Origin: Echinococcus granulosus
Lineage: Eukaryota; Platyhelminthes; Cestoda; Cyclophyllidea; Taeniidae
NCBI RefSeq assembly: GCF_000524195.1
Contig: NW_020170385.1
Coordinates: forward strand, 1,615,340-1,679,339
Length of the DNA: 64,000 nt
Reading direction: 5' to 3'
Shown here: piece after piece, positions 26,478 to 39,200 of the stretch
Layout of the letters: the number at the start of each line of letters is the position of its first letter
Position numbering within the stretch: position 1 is the first letter of the stretch
Translations under genes and position numbers: made by a program
The notes under the pieces: generated by a model
The model's database searches: none
Told to the model about the DNA's origin: nothing
What the model saw: only the letters and a program-made list of their open reading frames with translations

Positions 26478-29094
26478 TGGGACCTAGCCAAATTAGTTAT
26501 TTCCGCCTCCAGACAATATCTAATACCTATATTGTTTTAATGTACCTTTCAGAGAGGAGGCAAGGTTACAACCCGAATCTGGTGACAGAAACGGCGTCCC
26601 CCCAGCCTGAGAGCGATTGCGCCTCCTCCCCTCTCTAAACTTTGTACTTGTTTTCCCGATCCACTTCTCTAATAAATATGGAGAAATTAGATCAACCGGG
26701 TCGCTCTAAGAGCACTAGAAACGGGGAAGAGGAGACCTGCGAGTCTCGCCCTACAAATCTGTCGACATCATTCCCAATGAGTATTGGCATTTATAGCAAC
26801 TATTAGGTTTTTATTAAAAGAAACGTGGTATACAAACCGGAGAGCCCAGCCTGGTTAGAACTAACTAAGTGGTGGGACATAAAAGTGGTAGATTTGTTAT
26901 TTACCGCATTTATTCAACGCAACCCCATAATACCATGCGACCATTGTTGAATTGAATAAGAATGTAGTGAGGCGCACGGATGAAAGGGGTAGTCGAAAAA
27001 ATGAGTAAGAAACAGGCAGCAATCCTGCGGCTAGCATTTACTGCGGCGTCACGAGCCTTTCAGAAGGACTGCTATGCCATAAGCATGGACGGAAGACCGC
27101 GTAGCTAAAACGAAACCACACACCGCAGAGGTTGAAGGGCCCGCGCACCATAATGCACGTTAAAACAAATATGAGATCGCTGTGCATCGCCTCCTTCTGA
27201 GTACCTCTACAGGACTTGATTACTAATGAAGGTTATAAATAAAGGACTTAGTTCTCAAAGCGCCCACTTTTGCGTAAAGGGCACATCATTTAGTATTGGG
27301 CTCCTAAAAGCATTTTTCATTCCTAAGATATGCGTCTTTCCCAGTTCCACATCGATAATCTATTTTCTGAACTCGAAGAGATGAGCATTTAACATTTCTC
27401 AACACGTGTTTGATGTGGATCTCTCTAGCTATTATCGGTTCCTGTCTGTACATTAAACTTGAAAATGTTGAAGAGATAATTAAAAGTAACGTTCACATTT
27501 CCTAGGTGCTTTACGCGAAGTAAACCTCTTGTTGGATGCCAATTTTATGCAAAATGATTTAAATACAATCAATGATAGTCTTTCCGGCTCCACGGCCAAA
27601 AAATATTCAGTTTGTGTCAAAATAGACTTAACGTTGTTATGTTAAGCACATAAAGGGGATAAAGAAGTGGTGCAAAACACGACACATTAATTAGCGCTTT
27701 TTACAAAGTTAGGTCGATAGAATAAAAGATAGACAAAAAGCAGTGGCATTAGCTTCACACGTTGAAAGGTGCCTACCGGGCATCGAGTAATTTGGGGTTT
27801 GCTCATTTGTTGATTGGTTTAACAATGTAACTCACTATAAAATGTACTGAATTAACAGAAAGCTTGTATCCTACTAAAAGTCATGTTAAAATAATATAGA
27901 TTGCATAATCTGATAGTTAGTTTAACTTAGCGAGCATTTGAGTTTCTGCAGGTCATACTTCACCTCTGCAGCATGGTCTTCGGGTGATGTAAGTGAACTT
28001 CCAGCCCTTTTGTACACTAACACTGTCTTCTTCTACTGTATTTTGGCTTGTTGTGACTTCGTGGAAGACTTAAAGCGCTACATGACGCTGGTCGCATAGG
28101 AGTCCCGGAGTGAAATAATTTCACGTGCGTGCATATGCCACAAGAATTCGACCATGGAAAGTGCTTCAAAAGCAAGAAGCGCATCACAGCCGGTAAAATA
28201 TAAGGAAATGGTCTGGAAGGTAGGTAGGTACATGGCTAGGTAGATCAGCACTGTATTGCAGTAGTTTCACAAATGACTATGTTAAAAGTAATAGTTTCAC
28301 AAATTACTAATTTGCAATTTTTTAATAATTAGACGCAAAATGCAAGTTAATGGTGCAACAATGCTCTCAACCACATTGGTTTGAAAACATACTGAATCGA
28401 ATCGATTGAAGCAATATTTAGAAGGCGAATCATAAATCTAATCGAAGACTCCAGACTGTTGAATGAGCAATATGAATACAACTGAAACCCAACTACCCTA
28501 AGTTTTGGCTTTAATATACAACAATGTTCAGGATTTGTTTCTAAGACCATAAGGCCAAGATAAATTTATAGTAACAGCCATAATCCGAATGCATTGAGGG
28601 ATAATGCACAGAAAAATATTCAAAGCTGATTTATAGTCAATGACAAATTCACAACAATTCAAAAACAAGATTCTTGCAAGCCTTGTACTTCTTTTATTTC
28701 TAGTTAATTTAATCATATGATTAGCCTTTGTGTTTATACTGCCCAAATATGTTTTGCCTTTTTCGGATAGTGTTGGCGGTATCTGTGGTTGCAAACTTGC
28801 GTTCCTTGCTGTTTCTCTTATGTTTCGGTTGAGTCTCAGTCCGCAATATTTATTAGCCGCGTACTTCCTTGCCAAACAGGAATCTTAGGGGGTTAACTGC
28901 CTCGGATCAGTTTCAAAGCCGTCTTATGAGGCTTTTGTGATGGAAATACTCTTAAACATTATTTACTACTTGGACCCATTCTGGATAGAATAGTTTTCTC
29001 CTGTTTAATTTCATACAAGCGTTTTCTTTTCGTGCGCACTCCTTGTGCATTTTGATCTAACTGATTGTCCTTATCCTTGCATTTATTTTTCAAT

Positions 29095-29107
29095 TCCTTT
29101 CCTGTAG
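29095..29107 (+). promoter_or_regulatory. Splice acceptor just upstream of the RAD9 start
   Basis: A pyrimidine run ending in TTCCTTTCCTGTAG precedes the RAD9 ATG by only 5 bases (acceptor AG at 29106-29107, ATG at 29113). No upstream donor exon is evident. In flatworms this arrangement suits spliced-leader addition, but a cis-spliced non-coding 5' exon would look the same. Confidence 0.4.
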
Positions 29108-29112
29108 TTGGA

Positions 29113-31427
29113 ATGAAGTTTTCTCTTTTACTAGCAGAACTAAAGGGTAGGTAACAAAAAAAATGCGCATCAATTAAACTAGTTTTTACCAGGGCTATTT
29201 CGGCATTGGGAAAACTCGGTGACGAAATCTACTTTGAATGTGGTCCGCATGAGGTACGTTCCCTCATATATGATCAAGTCTGCTCTTTAGTTCAGCCTTC
29301 GATGCGTCAATTCATCTCGTTCGGCATTCGCTGTTATTCACTTTTCCGAATGTTTTTTTGAAAACGCCTCAAAACTTGCGGATGCTGTTGTACGCTTCAA
29401 ACTGAATGCCAAGGTTGTTCTATACGCATTATTTTACTGTGAACAGACATGCTGTAAGGTTTTTAGGCAGACTGTGGCTTGGGATAAAGCTCTACAAAGG
29501 TGTAAAATGCGCCTAGAAACTGGTCACAATAGACTAATTGTGCAGTTTTTCCAAAGACATGGTTAGTGCCATTTCCTTAACGTTAATCTGCCTCAAGGAA
29601 TTGTCAAGACCTATGACCTGCCTATTATTGAATGTGAAAGTCTTGAAGCTGTGTATAGTATAAGTAACACAACCTGTCAAATCGTGATGTCGTCAAAGTA
29701 AGCGCACACTTATGCTGAACCGTTGTTTCGCATCAGGGTGGCCAGCGAAATCATGCAAAATTTTAGGCCAAGTCAAACTGAAGTGACAATGGACTTGCAG
29801 GAAGGCGAGTGCATCTTTCGTAATTACGTTCCTGACTCAGGTAATTAAGCGAGATCTAACTCTTCAGACTTTGCTGCTGTCATTACGCATATTCCGGTTG
29901 CTTCCACCGAGTTCGAGGCTTATCGTTTGGGCGAAGAATGCGATCTCACTTTCTGTCAAAAAGATTTTCGAGTAGGTATTGCTAACATTCACTATGATGC
30001 ACGAATATGTTCAGGCGTTGATTCCATGCTTTCTTTCTTACTGTTTCACAGGCTGCCCTCATGTTTGGCAATTCCATGAATGCCCTGTTTGTTATTAACT
30101 GTAGTCGACCTGGAAAACCCTTGGTCCTCACGTTCACGGATGAAAAACATTACAAAGCTCACTTCGTCCTCGCTACGCTGCCATTACCGTACTTCCCAAC
30201 GAGAATTCCACTGAATTCTATTAACGCTTTGTCGCAGTCTAGATCGAGGTCTAATGTCGATGTGTCGGTCGCCTCTCCGTATGTTAATTTAATATCACAA
30301 TCCAACTCTAATTTCCATTGGTTCATTCCCTAAAGCAACCAGTTTTTATGGAAAAGTGGAATCAATACGTGTACTTTTACTAATATAAATGCCGACAAAA
30401 CTGCGCATGTTTTGAAAATCCTATTTACATTTTGATGTATACAAAGGTGTTTTTGTCGATCGCGTATGTTTGATAGAACATGAAAACATTAAAGCTTGAC
30501 AAAATAAATCAAAAATTTTGTTAAAATGCACTAAATTACTGGCTTAATGCGAAAACGATGTTGCGTATTTAACGCATTGTGTCTTGTTTTTACCTCCTAA
30601 CTTGTAGTTTTGATGATACTCACCAGGAAATAGCTAATCCGCCTTTAAATACCACTTTAATGACGGCCTCAACTCAGGTTCTTCACTCTTCCAATCATGA
30701 AACCTCAACAGCTCAGCTAACTGTAAGTTCTTTGTACACTCAGTCGGACTGTTAATCATTCACTAGGTAAAAGTATCTACTTATTAAACCACTTTAATGG
30801 CCTAGATACTAGTAATGGATAATGGGTTTTCTTGTTTAACAGACGTTTTTCTTTCAGGCTTCTACACCACTTGCAGTACATTGTCAAAACGAAACCGAGC
30901 CACCCATTAAAAAGGTGGGTGAAAATATCTTTTGCTTTATCCTTTATGCTTTGTGCTTGTGAAATAGATATGTTGAAAAGTCCTGAAGCAACGTCGTCAA
31001 ATTTCAAATGCTCGATAATTAGCGATTTTGATTCCTGTGAAGACTCCCTGCGCCAGAGCTTTGGTCATTGGTATTGCTGGTTAGTGGAGGTAGCGTTTCA
31101 GTGTTGAAAATGCACAGTATTTGCTAGGCGCGCTCGGTGCTGTTCTCTTACCTGGGTGGTGGGAATGCCGACGACTCCTTCTTCTTAAATCCACCCCCTG
31201 CCCAGGAGCCCGAGAGCCTGTGCGAGGACTCTCTGGAGGATGACTCTGCAGGAGACCGTGGTGATGGCAGCAGCGACGCTGCAACCTGCGGTCGACTCAC
31301 CACCCGCCGCGCCGACGTCAGAGTAGCTGCCACCGCGGGTTGGCGCAGTGCCGACGGTCTGTGCGCGCCACCACCCGGACACTCTAGTCCCACCCTCCTC
31401 GTTGCTGATTCGGATGAAGAAACTTGA
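29113..31427 (+). CDS. rad9: RAD9, 9-1-1 checkpoint clamp subunit, 11 exons
   Basis: Predicted 447-aa nuclear DNA-damage checkpoint protein that forms a PCNA-like ring with HUS1 and RAD1 and recruits TopBP1 to activate ATR. Exons: 29113-29150, 29193-29253, 29291-29413, 29447-29561, 29598-29697, 29737-29840, 29868-29971, 30052-30278, 30608-30722, 30858-30914, 31128-31427; phases agree throughout. Family landmarks in order: GRAISALGKLGDEIYFE, LRCVNSSRSAF, NRLIVQFF, KTYDLPIIECESLEAV, DLTFCQKDFR and HFVLATLPLPY, matching the clamp domain of animal RAD9 (about residues 1-270). The tail is Ser-rich, then KKARSVLFSYLG, and ends LLVADSDEET, like the CK2-phosphorylated TopBP1-binding tail of human RAD9A (391 aa). 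Introns 1-6 are only 27-42 nt. The last exon is much richer in GC than the rest of the gene. Confidence 0.93.
29841..29867 (+). other. 27-nt intron in RAD9
   Basis: GTAATTAAGC...TCTTCAG between exons 6 and 7. Reading through would meet an in-frame TAA at once, and homology resumes exactly after it (DFAAVITHIPVAS), so it must be removed. Phase 1 on both sides. Confidence 0.8.
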
Positions 31428-31644
31428 CCCACTTTGCCCACCTGTCTGTTCCATGGTTTGCATATATATACCTTACAAAAGATACCTTGACAGCCCTGTT
31501 TTGTAACGTGGGACGCTTTTCTTGCAAACGATCGAAAGGGGCACTATTGCTCGTAATCCATGCAATTATTTTTCAAGGTAAGAAGAAGCCTCATAAACAC
31601 GGAATCCAAGCGGAATTTGTTCGGGATAAGGTTTACCTCAAAAT

Positions 31645-31650
31645 AATAAA
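31645..31650 (+). other. Polyadenylation signal, probably RAD9
   Basis: AATAAA about 218 nt after the RAD9 stop codon, and before the convergent innexin stop at 31789. It is the first canonical hexamer I saw downstream. Confidence 0.45.
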
Positions 31651-31788
31651 TTAACGTTGTACATTGAAAATTTAAGTCACTGCAATCTATTGCAACCCCT
31701 GTCCTTGGATAAATCAATGTGTTTGTTGGTTGGAGTTAAGTGGCACTGCAAAAAAAGTGCACGCGTGGATTTTAAATGTATCAGCTCT

Positions 31789-34700
31789 TTACACGAATCC
31801 AACTTCAATCTTCTGAATCTTCTCGCGGGGGGCTAGCTTCATTTCAAAAGAGGTGGGATTGGTGGCAGGCGAGGTTATATCTTCCGCCCTCTTGTCTCGG
31901 TAGTCTTGCCAGATCAGTCCCACGACGTCTGCAGCTAGTACTTCGCCTGCGTTGATCGCCAACATTCTGACCAGGAAGACTCCGTCTTGCCGGAGGTAAT
32001 CGTCAACAAAATTTTGCAGTTGGGTTTTCCTGCTTCTCGGTTCAGTGGGTCGCTTTGCCTCCTCATCCACCTTGCAAACTCTCAAAAATCTGGCGATATA
32101 CCGGTATCTACGGAAGGGACTGGTGGCGCGAATGATCCAGAGAAGTAGGCTAAGGAGGCTGGTTATCAGGAGGAAAAGGACCCAGAACCAGAGGAAGATA
32201 TAGATCTTCTCGTTGAGCATATTGATGGGAAGGGTGCATTGTGCAGTGTAGGCGTTCTCGCCGCCCACTAATCGGATGCTAGGCACGCGACAGTAGGCCA
32301 CGCGGGGGAACAGCAGAGTCTCCGGCCATTCCTGACCTGAGCGTATGTAACTTGCTATGGCCCAACCAAATGAGTATCCATGCTCACTTTTTTCTAAAAT
32401 GCGGATCTGAAGCTGGATTCTCTACTAATGTTTTATAAAGTAGAAAAGAAGAATTGCCTGTGTGCTACGTTTAAAACCATTTTTCCACCCATGGAGTGGA
32501 ATAATGGCTGTGGTCGTTTCTCGATGTTCGCAAAGTTAGAAATTGTGTTTACGATTGGTAGGTTTTATGGAAGCCCGAAATTCCGCTCAAGTAAGGTGAC
32601 GGCCACCTTTGGCAAAACACTGCACGTTGCTCAAATGTGGCTCGTTTGGGAATCTACTAATAGTCAATTTTTAGTGTCAAACTACATATCATTGTTGGGG
32701 CATCTAAGCTAGATCATTATTGGGCTTATTTATAATCACAGTAATTTGGGTAAATAGTTACATCGCTTTAAAGAAAAAGACGGAAGAAGCATCATATGTA
32801 TGCCTTAACTAAACGTTGATTATGGTATTCTCTCAGAACAGTTCCTGATGCCGCCACGATGAGCTCAACTACTGAGTCCTTTACAATTTATTTTGGGTCC
32901 TCACAATTACGGGTCATGACTTGTATATGCTGGTTTTTGAGTATCTAGCTTTGCATCCCTTAAGGTCAAGTTGGTTCCTTTTCAATGCATTGCCGTCATT
33001 TCAATTCCACTAAACGAAAAGTGAGTTGAAAACGTTAGAGGTCACTGTTAAGGCTTAATCACCTTACCACAAAGACGATGGATAGGAAGTCAACTCGGCG
33101 TTATTTTGTAAAATCAATCAAATTTATGAGAATATGCTTCCTGCTCTTCTCATCACTCAAGGTTATGTATTAGGTTCGAGAGTAAGGTGGCATCATAACC
33201 ACCAATTGTACTTTTCTGGCTTCACAGCAATTCATCCTTCCTATCTCAATGCTGAAGTCGAAAATAGGGGTCTGCAAGCACTCAAGTCAATGGCATTTAT
33301 TTCAAATTACTTCACCAGTTTGAAGAACGCATGATGATTGCTGGTGTCTTTCTGGCCATTTCTGTACTAAGCACGGAACGAAAAAAGTTTCGGCTTTTTA
33401 GAAAATTTTCGAATTTCACGTAACTAGAACTTGTTCGCAATAGTTGGCATGAAAATTCAAAGGCTGCAAAAATCAGGTTCATAGATTTTACACTTAGCAG
33501 ATGAAACTAACCATTGGCAGGTCATATGTACTTTACCACAGATCGGAATCCTTTGAACGACCATTTAAGCTGATAGGATATCGCTTAAGAGAAGTCCGTT
33601 AAATAGATTCCAGACTTATATAACTGCTAGATTTGTAGGTTATTTTTTAATTCCTTACAGTAGAAATTAGCTCACCAGATAGATATCGTGTTTTCCCCTG
33701 AGTTAGTGAGTCAACGGGTACTGGCTTAATGTAGTGTCCAGTGAAACCGAGGAATACTTGAATGAGATGTAATTGCAGGGCCGCATTCAATATGATGACC
33801 ACCTTGAGAGTGATGTACGACCACACGAGGCAGGTTCCCATGCGCTTACTTACTACACAGAGCCCACAGCTGTCGTACATCTTGTCTACCAACTTGGCCT
33901 TGCGACCCTTGAAGGATGAGAAGAGTTAATCACTTTGAGATGGAGTCCCTTAATCATAGTCTTCAAGAAATGTGCCCTAAGATAACGAAGTCTCAAATGC
34001 ATCCTCAGATTAAGTACGAATAAGTAAGGATAAAGCACAAAATAGAACAGCAGAAGTGCAACAGGATTTGTGTACTCATTCAGTGATAAACAGCGTGGAT
34101 ACATTCAAAACAACTCTCGGACACCGGGTAGTGCACCTACCCATGCACGTGCACACAAACAGTGCTGTCCTAATACGGCCGAAATTGTACCTACTCCTGA
34201 GGCATTCATCCAACTTTCATACATTATGACGGGGCCAATCCAGTGTTTCAAATCTAGAGGCGTTGGCACTGCTATACATTGCAACATAAGGCAAAGTGTA
34301 GTGGTGACAATTCTCTTTGTTAATCTTCCCAACGTTCATTCACGCATGTCGAATTATGCGTAGACGCATTCGTGGTGATTCTAAGCAAATTTAAATCATT
34401 CGCAAAAAGTGCAATTTTTTTCCCGAATCGGAATTTTGGGACAGAGTGCGTTTTTAGAAGAGGACCTACCCGTCGTGAACACTGATGGGTATCAATCATG
34501 TCCTCGAGGAATTCAGCTACTCGATGGACTTCCCTCTTCCGATCACTGCGACTACCGGATGCAGCCTTCCTGGCGGCCTGAATCAATGTGAAGACGTCAC
34601 CACTGGCTCGGGAGTTGCATATCATCTCCCAAAGAAGATGTGGGAGGTAGAAGATTATGCATTGGAGACCCAACACAAATGGCACCCACTGGTAGTAGGC

Positions 34701-35922
34701 TTGAAATAAGATGATTCGGGACGTTTAGAAGCTGTAGGCATTTCAATAGCCTCCGAAGCTTAGGCGTTAGGTTGTTTAGGCTCCTTATTTGTACAAAAAA
34801 TGGGGATAATCGAATTTCAAACCATTTTAAGCTGTTGTTTTAAAAAAGACAACAATATCGTAAGTTTGGTGACCCATCCATATAAAATTGCCCCATCTTA
34901 GAGTAGATTCCTGAAACAGCTAAAGGTGGGCCGAAATATTTGGCAGCAGCATCGAATTTTGGGCTTTCCGAAATTGTAATCCATGAAAATATTAATGTAT
35001 TATAGTGAATAAACGATTCGTCTTGAGGTATCCAATTTAGCGTCTATCGACGATTAAAATCACGTACTACAATTTTATTCAAAATGAGTTGGTCTTCATT
35101 GAGAAAGTGATAACATTTTCAGTATTTGCCCTACGAAAAAACTCAATAAACTAGGTCAGGTCCAAGTTACTAAGACTCCACTCTTTGAAGAAAAATTTGA
35201 TTCTATGGAACATTTCGCACGTCAATTTCAAGGGAACTCAACCTCCGCATACATGAAGTGTTAATCTAATGCATATATAGGAACTCTATTTAGCAATGGA
35301 GATGGGAAGCCATTAGCCGGACTTAGAGTAAGAGGGATCTTTGTGTACTTGCCCAAAAGAGGACTAGGTTTAGGTGCCTGCCCTTACCCACGGCAATTTG
35401 TTCAGAAATCATTAATTTCCACCATTGAACAAGAAACAGTAATGAAACCGCACTTGAATACGGGAGAAAGGTGTACCACTATTTCCATAAATTAAAAGGC
35501 GTTAAGGTTATTAATATTTAAGTTTAAAATCCTTTTTTTGAAATGAAAAGAATCACCTCGCACAGACCTTAGACTTTAACCAAAATTACAGGTAGTTCAT
35601 TGGACTTACTGATTCTGCGGTACTTATCATAGAGGTTCCATTCCTCTGGCGTGGAAGGCATTCGCTCATCAGGCCGCAGTGGGATTGTTCCATGCACCCA
35701 GCAATAGTCAGCAAGGTAATTTTTAAATTCGCTGCCAGACGGCTGTACTGGAATGTAGCAAGAAATAGAGTTGAAGACATACTGTTTCATCGAAATAAGT
35801 AGGGTGCAAAGGAGTAATAAAATGACAGTAAATAGATTTAGCCGGTCGGCAAAGTCATCGACGGAGAGGTTGGTATTGGCTTGGAAGCTCCTGAAGAGGT
35901 CAATGAATTCCTTGCCCACCAT
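31789..35922 (-). CDS. Innexin gap-junction protein, 4 exons
   Basis: Predicted 459-aa four-pass plasma-membrane protein that forms invertebrate gap junctions and hemichannels. Exons in transcript order (minus strand): 35922-35610, 34699-34470, 33907-33676, 32393-31789, all in phase with GT/AG borders. Hallmarks: YYQWVPFVLGLQCIIFY, the family signature at the start of TM2; two Cys in extracellular loop 1 (NSISCYIP, ADYCWVHG); two in loop 2 (VAYCRVPS, TAQCTLP); and PINMLNEKIYIFLWFW leading into TM4. TM1 is about residues 28-44. The intracellular loop is basic. The cytoplasmic C-terminal region after TM4 is moderately short and charged. The start at 35922 gives the usual short innexin N-terminus before TM1. 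The gene is convergent with RAD9, with 361 bp between stop codons. Which innexin paralogue it is cannot be told by eye. Confidence 0.93.
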
Positions 35923-36240
35923 GTCCGATTCGCAGTCCTCGAGACGCGTCGCGTAGTGCGAGTGTAAGAGAGAGGGCGCGACAGTGAGCTAGAGTGAGGC
36001 CTTGTTCCGGGTCAAAGTGCCGGTAGGGTGACTGGCCTAGCGCGTTCTTTTCTCTCGCGCCGCGCGTGATCGTGTTTGTGTGCGCTGGCTGCAGAACACA
36101 CGCACACTGCACACATACAAACACACACACACCCCTATGCAGGGCAGGAGGGCGCCCACACGATCTTGCTGGCCTGTGTGCACAGCGGACTGTGCCATGA
36201 GGCGCATCGAATGAGAAGAAAGTTGACTCAATCTGGAACG
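35923..36240 (-). promoter_or_regulatory. CpG- and CA-rich region upstream of the innexin
   Basis: About 300 bp immediately upstream of the innexin start is GC-rich, with many CpG (GCGCG, CTCGCGC) and an imperfect CA-rich tract around 36096-36133. No TATA box was seen close to the start. By position and composition it is probably the promoter and 5' leader. Confidence 0.4.
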
Positions 36241-39200
36241 CCCTCGGTTATCACAATTGCACTGCTTTTGTCATGTGGCCTGATTAGCAGCAACAGTTCA
36301 ACAAACTATAAAATTCCCTTCTCGCCGTCATATCTTTTTTCTTTTTATTCAAGGAAATCATCTCTCTCAACTGCAATGAGATGATGGCATCCATTTTCAA
36401 AATCATTGCAATGAAAGTTTTGTATATCATCGAAATCATTTCCATCAGTGTAACCCAAAGTACAAGAACAATGCCACTTTAGCTTGATGCATACAATACA
36501 GTATCGCACCAGCAAATCTCCCACCTACATTTATTCAGACTGATCTTCATTAGCTTAATAGGCACCCATTTTATGCGCGCAGGATCTGATCCTTGTACTG
36601 CAGAATGGTTTCATCAATCACCGTCATGTTGCGTACTGCAAATATTCCTTGGCTGGCCAAATTTAACGAAGACCTCCCATATTTCAAGGTTCGTGCTTCG
36701 AGTAAACGACTGTAAAATAAATTTTAATGGACTGAGTGAACCACTTCTAACGTGCATTGAACGATATCTTCTTTTTAAAATGTCATGGTACTTTTGCGAT
36801 ACGACCCTCTGTACAACGTAATTACTTTTAATGAATCATTGTGGTTTTGTTGCTCGAATAAAGGTGAAAAACTTGCCTTACTTCGAAGAAAGTGTAATAA
36901 CTTCAGGCATGCACTGTAAAAAAATGTGAGAGTTTTAGACATGTAGCATAGAAACCCTTGAAATTGTTGGTGAGTGTACCTTACTGATTTGGGCGAATGC
37001 TCACGATTCTACAAAGATGCGTTGTGTACGGGCTGCTTATACTTCAGTGAATCGGTAAGAATGGCGCGATGTGATATTCGGGGGTAATTATACATTACCT
37101 TCACACTGTGCGTTGTATTACCCGATTATTTTATCCCCTATTGTATTATCTGGCACCTCATAATAATCAACAATCAAGAATTTTTATTTTTATTTTAAGG
37201 GATTTTGCAATAACATGTAACTATTTGGAGTACGGAGTAGCAGTTGGGCCTCCTATGGTTTCATCAAACCATTGTTTATCAAAAGCCGCATTCGACCATT
37301 CTTCCAGTAGCAATTTTGTCATATTTATGTATACAAAGTGATTCAAAACTACAGTAGAGCAACATACTGGAGAAATGAAACCAATTCAACACAAAGATTT
37401 GACTGACCTGACAAAACAAAAGAATTTCAAGGAAACATTAACCAGCATGCCACTCATTTGCATTACCAACCCATCAAGTCAAGTTGAATCAGTGAGCATT
37501 CGTACATAGTTCTATAAAGCTTGGATAAACTTATAAATATTATTTTGCGATTTCATGTGGTAGATTTTGCTTTTGTGTTTTGGGAGCCCCGTGTGGCAGG
37601 CTTCTGAACAAAAATGCTATGATCAGCCAGGCATTGTTATTTTTCACACGAAGAAATGTTTTCAAAACAATCAAATCCTTCGAGTGTATTGTTGTTTTCA
37701 CATCTTCAATGATAAAGTAACTAATTGTGTTGCATTTTCTAAAGACTATTTTCAACAATAAAATAAAATCGCAGGTTTCTGAACCTTTCATGAGACCACT
37801 GGTGTGTTGTTTGAAAACAAAAACATCTTTTCCAATGTAAGAGTCGTCTAGTTAATGAATACAGTTATTGCAGTTTTGAAGATGATATGATACACCTTAG
37901 AGCTTTTATTGCAAGACTTGTGATACCTACGTACTTCAAGTGTATGTCACAGTTGTGCTAAATGCACAGAGAAGTCATGTAACCAAAATTGGACAAATTA
38001 TTATTTTTTGGGTAAGTACATTTTAAAACTCAAGCAGTGTACAACTATTTACTAAGATTATAATTTGGTTGATGTATTTTTCATAAGTAAGTCTAAGCAG
38101 CTCACTGAACGCGGATGATATTCGAAGTTGAAAATGGGTCTAAATCGGAACAAAGTTGCGTTTCACATGCACATGTTAAGAGAATCCGAGAATGAAGACG
38201 TTGGTTGTGAGCCGTTCTAACTTTGAACAGTTAAAAAATTTGGTTAGAATCTTTGATCAACAAGAGTCAACCCTAATGTGAAACAAATTATTGTGGGTTC
38301 TGAGCATTGTCTTACAATGGGAGGCGGTTACCACCTTTGGCGCTAAGCAGCAGTCCACCGTTTACGCCTCCTTTTTCAGTCAGGATGAATAGGCCATCAT
38401 TTACTAGTTTTTACATCCTTAAATTCATGTCATTTTCAAAATGTGCTCCCCAACCTTATCTGGGTCCAAGAATTTTTTTAGAAAATCAGATGCGCCCCAA
38501 TTTTTGCCTTTAACTTATTGCTATGATTCTGGCATTTGCATATAGTTTCCCAAATTTTTACCGCTTTAAACTTAGTGAGAACGAAATTAACCATTGCACT
38601 TGACTAAGTATCTATTGGACCAAATTTCAGCCTAATAGTAGGACGCACTTTGTTTGATGTATGGGTTAGATACCACACTTTACAGGAAGCGTTAGTATTC
38701 ACCCAAAAAATTCTTAAATATTATATTTGAAACAGTCTATACGAAAAGGATAGGCGAGTCTCCATAATCAACAAAAGTTGGAACTTCTAAGTGACCAATG
38801 CATGTAGCAAAACGTTGGCAGACAAAAAAACTCTAAGTAAAAGCCATCTAAAACAATATTTACCGAGAAGTGCTAGATTTGCACGAAAGATAAACCGACA
38901 CAGCTAAATACAATGCTCGGCAAAAGGTCTCACAAATGGAGCTTATATTTTTGACACTTGCGATTTGACCATTGGTTAGATACGGTAAGTGTCTCGGCGA
39001 CTATTTTTTTTTACTAAATAAACAGTTTATATGGACAGAGTATTAAGAAGATGCAGTCATTAGTTGTTTTCAAAACGTTGATGCAAGGGAAGTGATCCCG
39101 GTGGACAAAGAGGCGAGCAGATTTAGCTGCCCTACAAAGTATAGAACAAATTTAGTCGCAACATACAAGTTCTACATGGGAAGTTGCCAATGCTTACGTG

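Larger units (their letters stand above)
23399..29112. other. Intergenic region between anosmin and RAD9
   Basis: No recognisable gene in 5.7 kb. It contains a pair of diverged dispersed repeat copies (about 23810-24000 and 25140-25330), a GC-rich hairpin at 26459-26477, and a short GGTAGGTAGGTA run near 28219. Short ORFs on both strands (for example 26354-26638 plus, 28528-28875 minus) carry no motif I recognise. Confidence 0.55.

Noticed and set aside
31148..31463. Minus-strand ORFs of 92-97 codons
   Set aside because: Shadows of the GC-rich last RAD9 exon.
34105..34332. 75-codon minus-strand ORF between innexin exons 2 and 3
   Set aside because: No innexin similarity, and exons 2 and 3 already join in phase across it.
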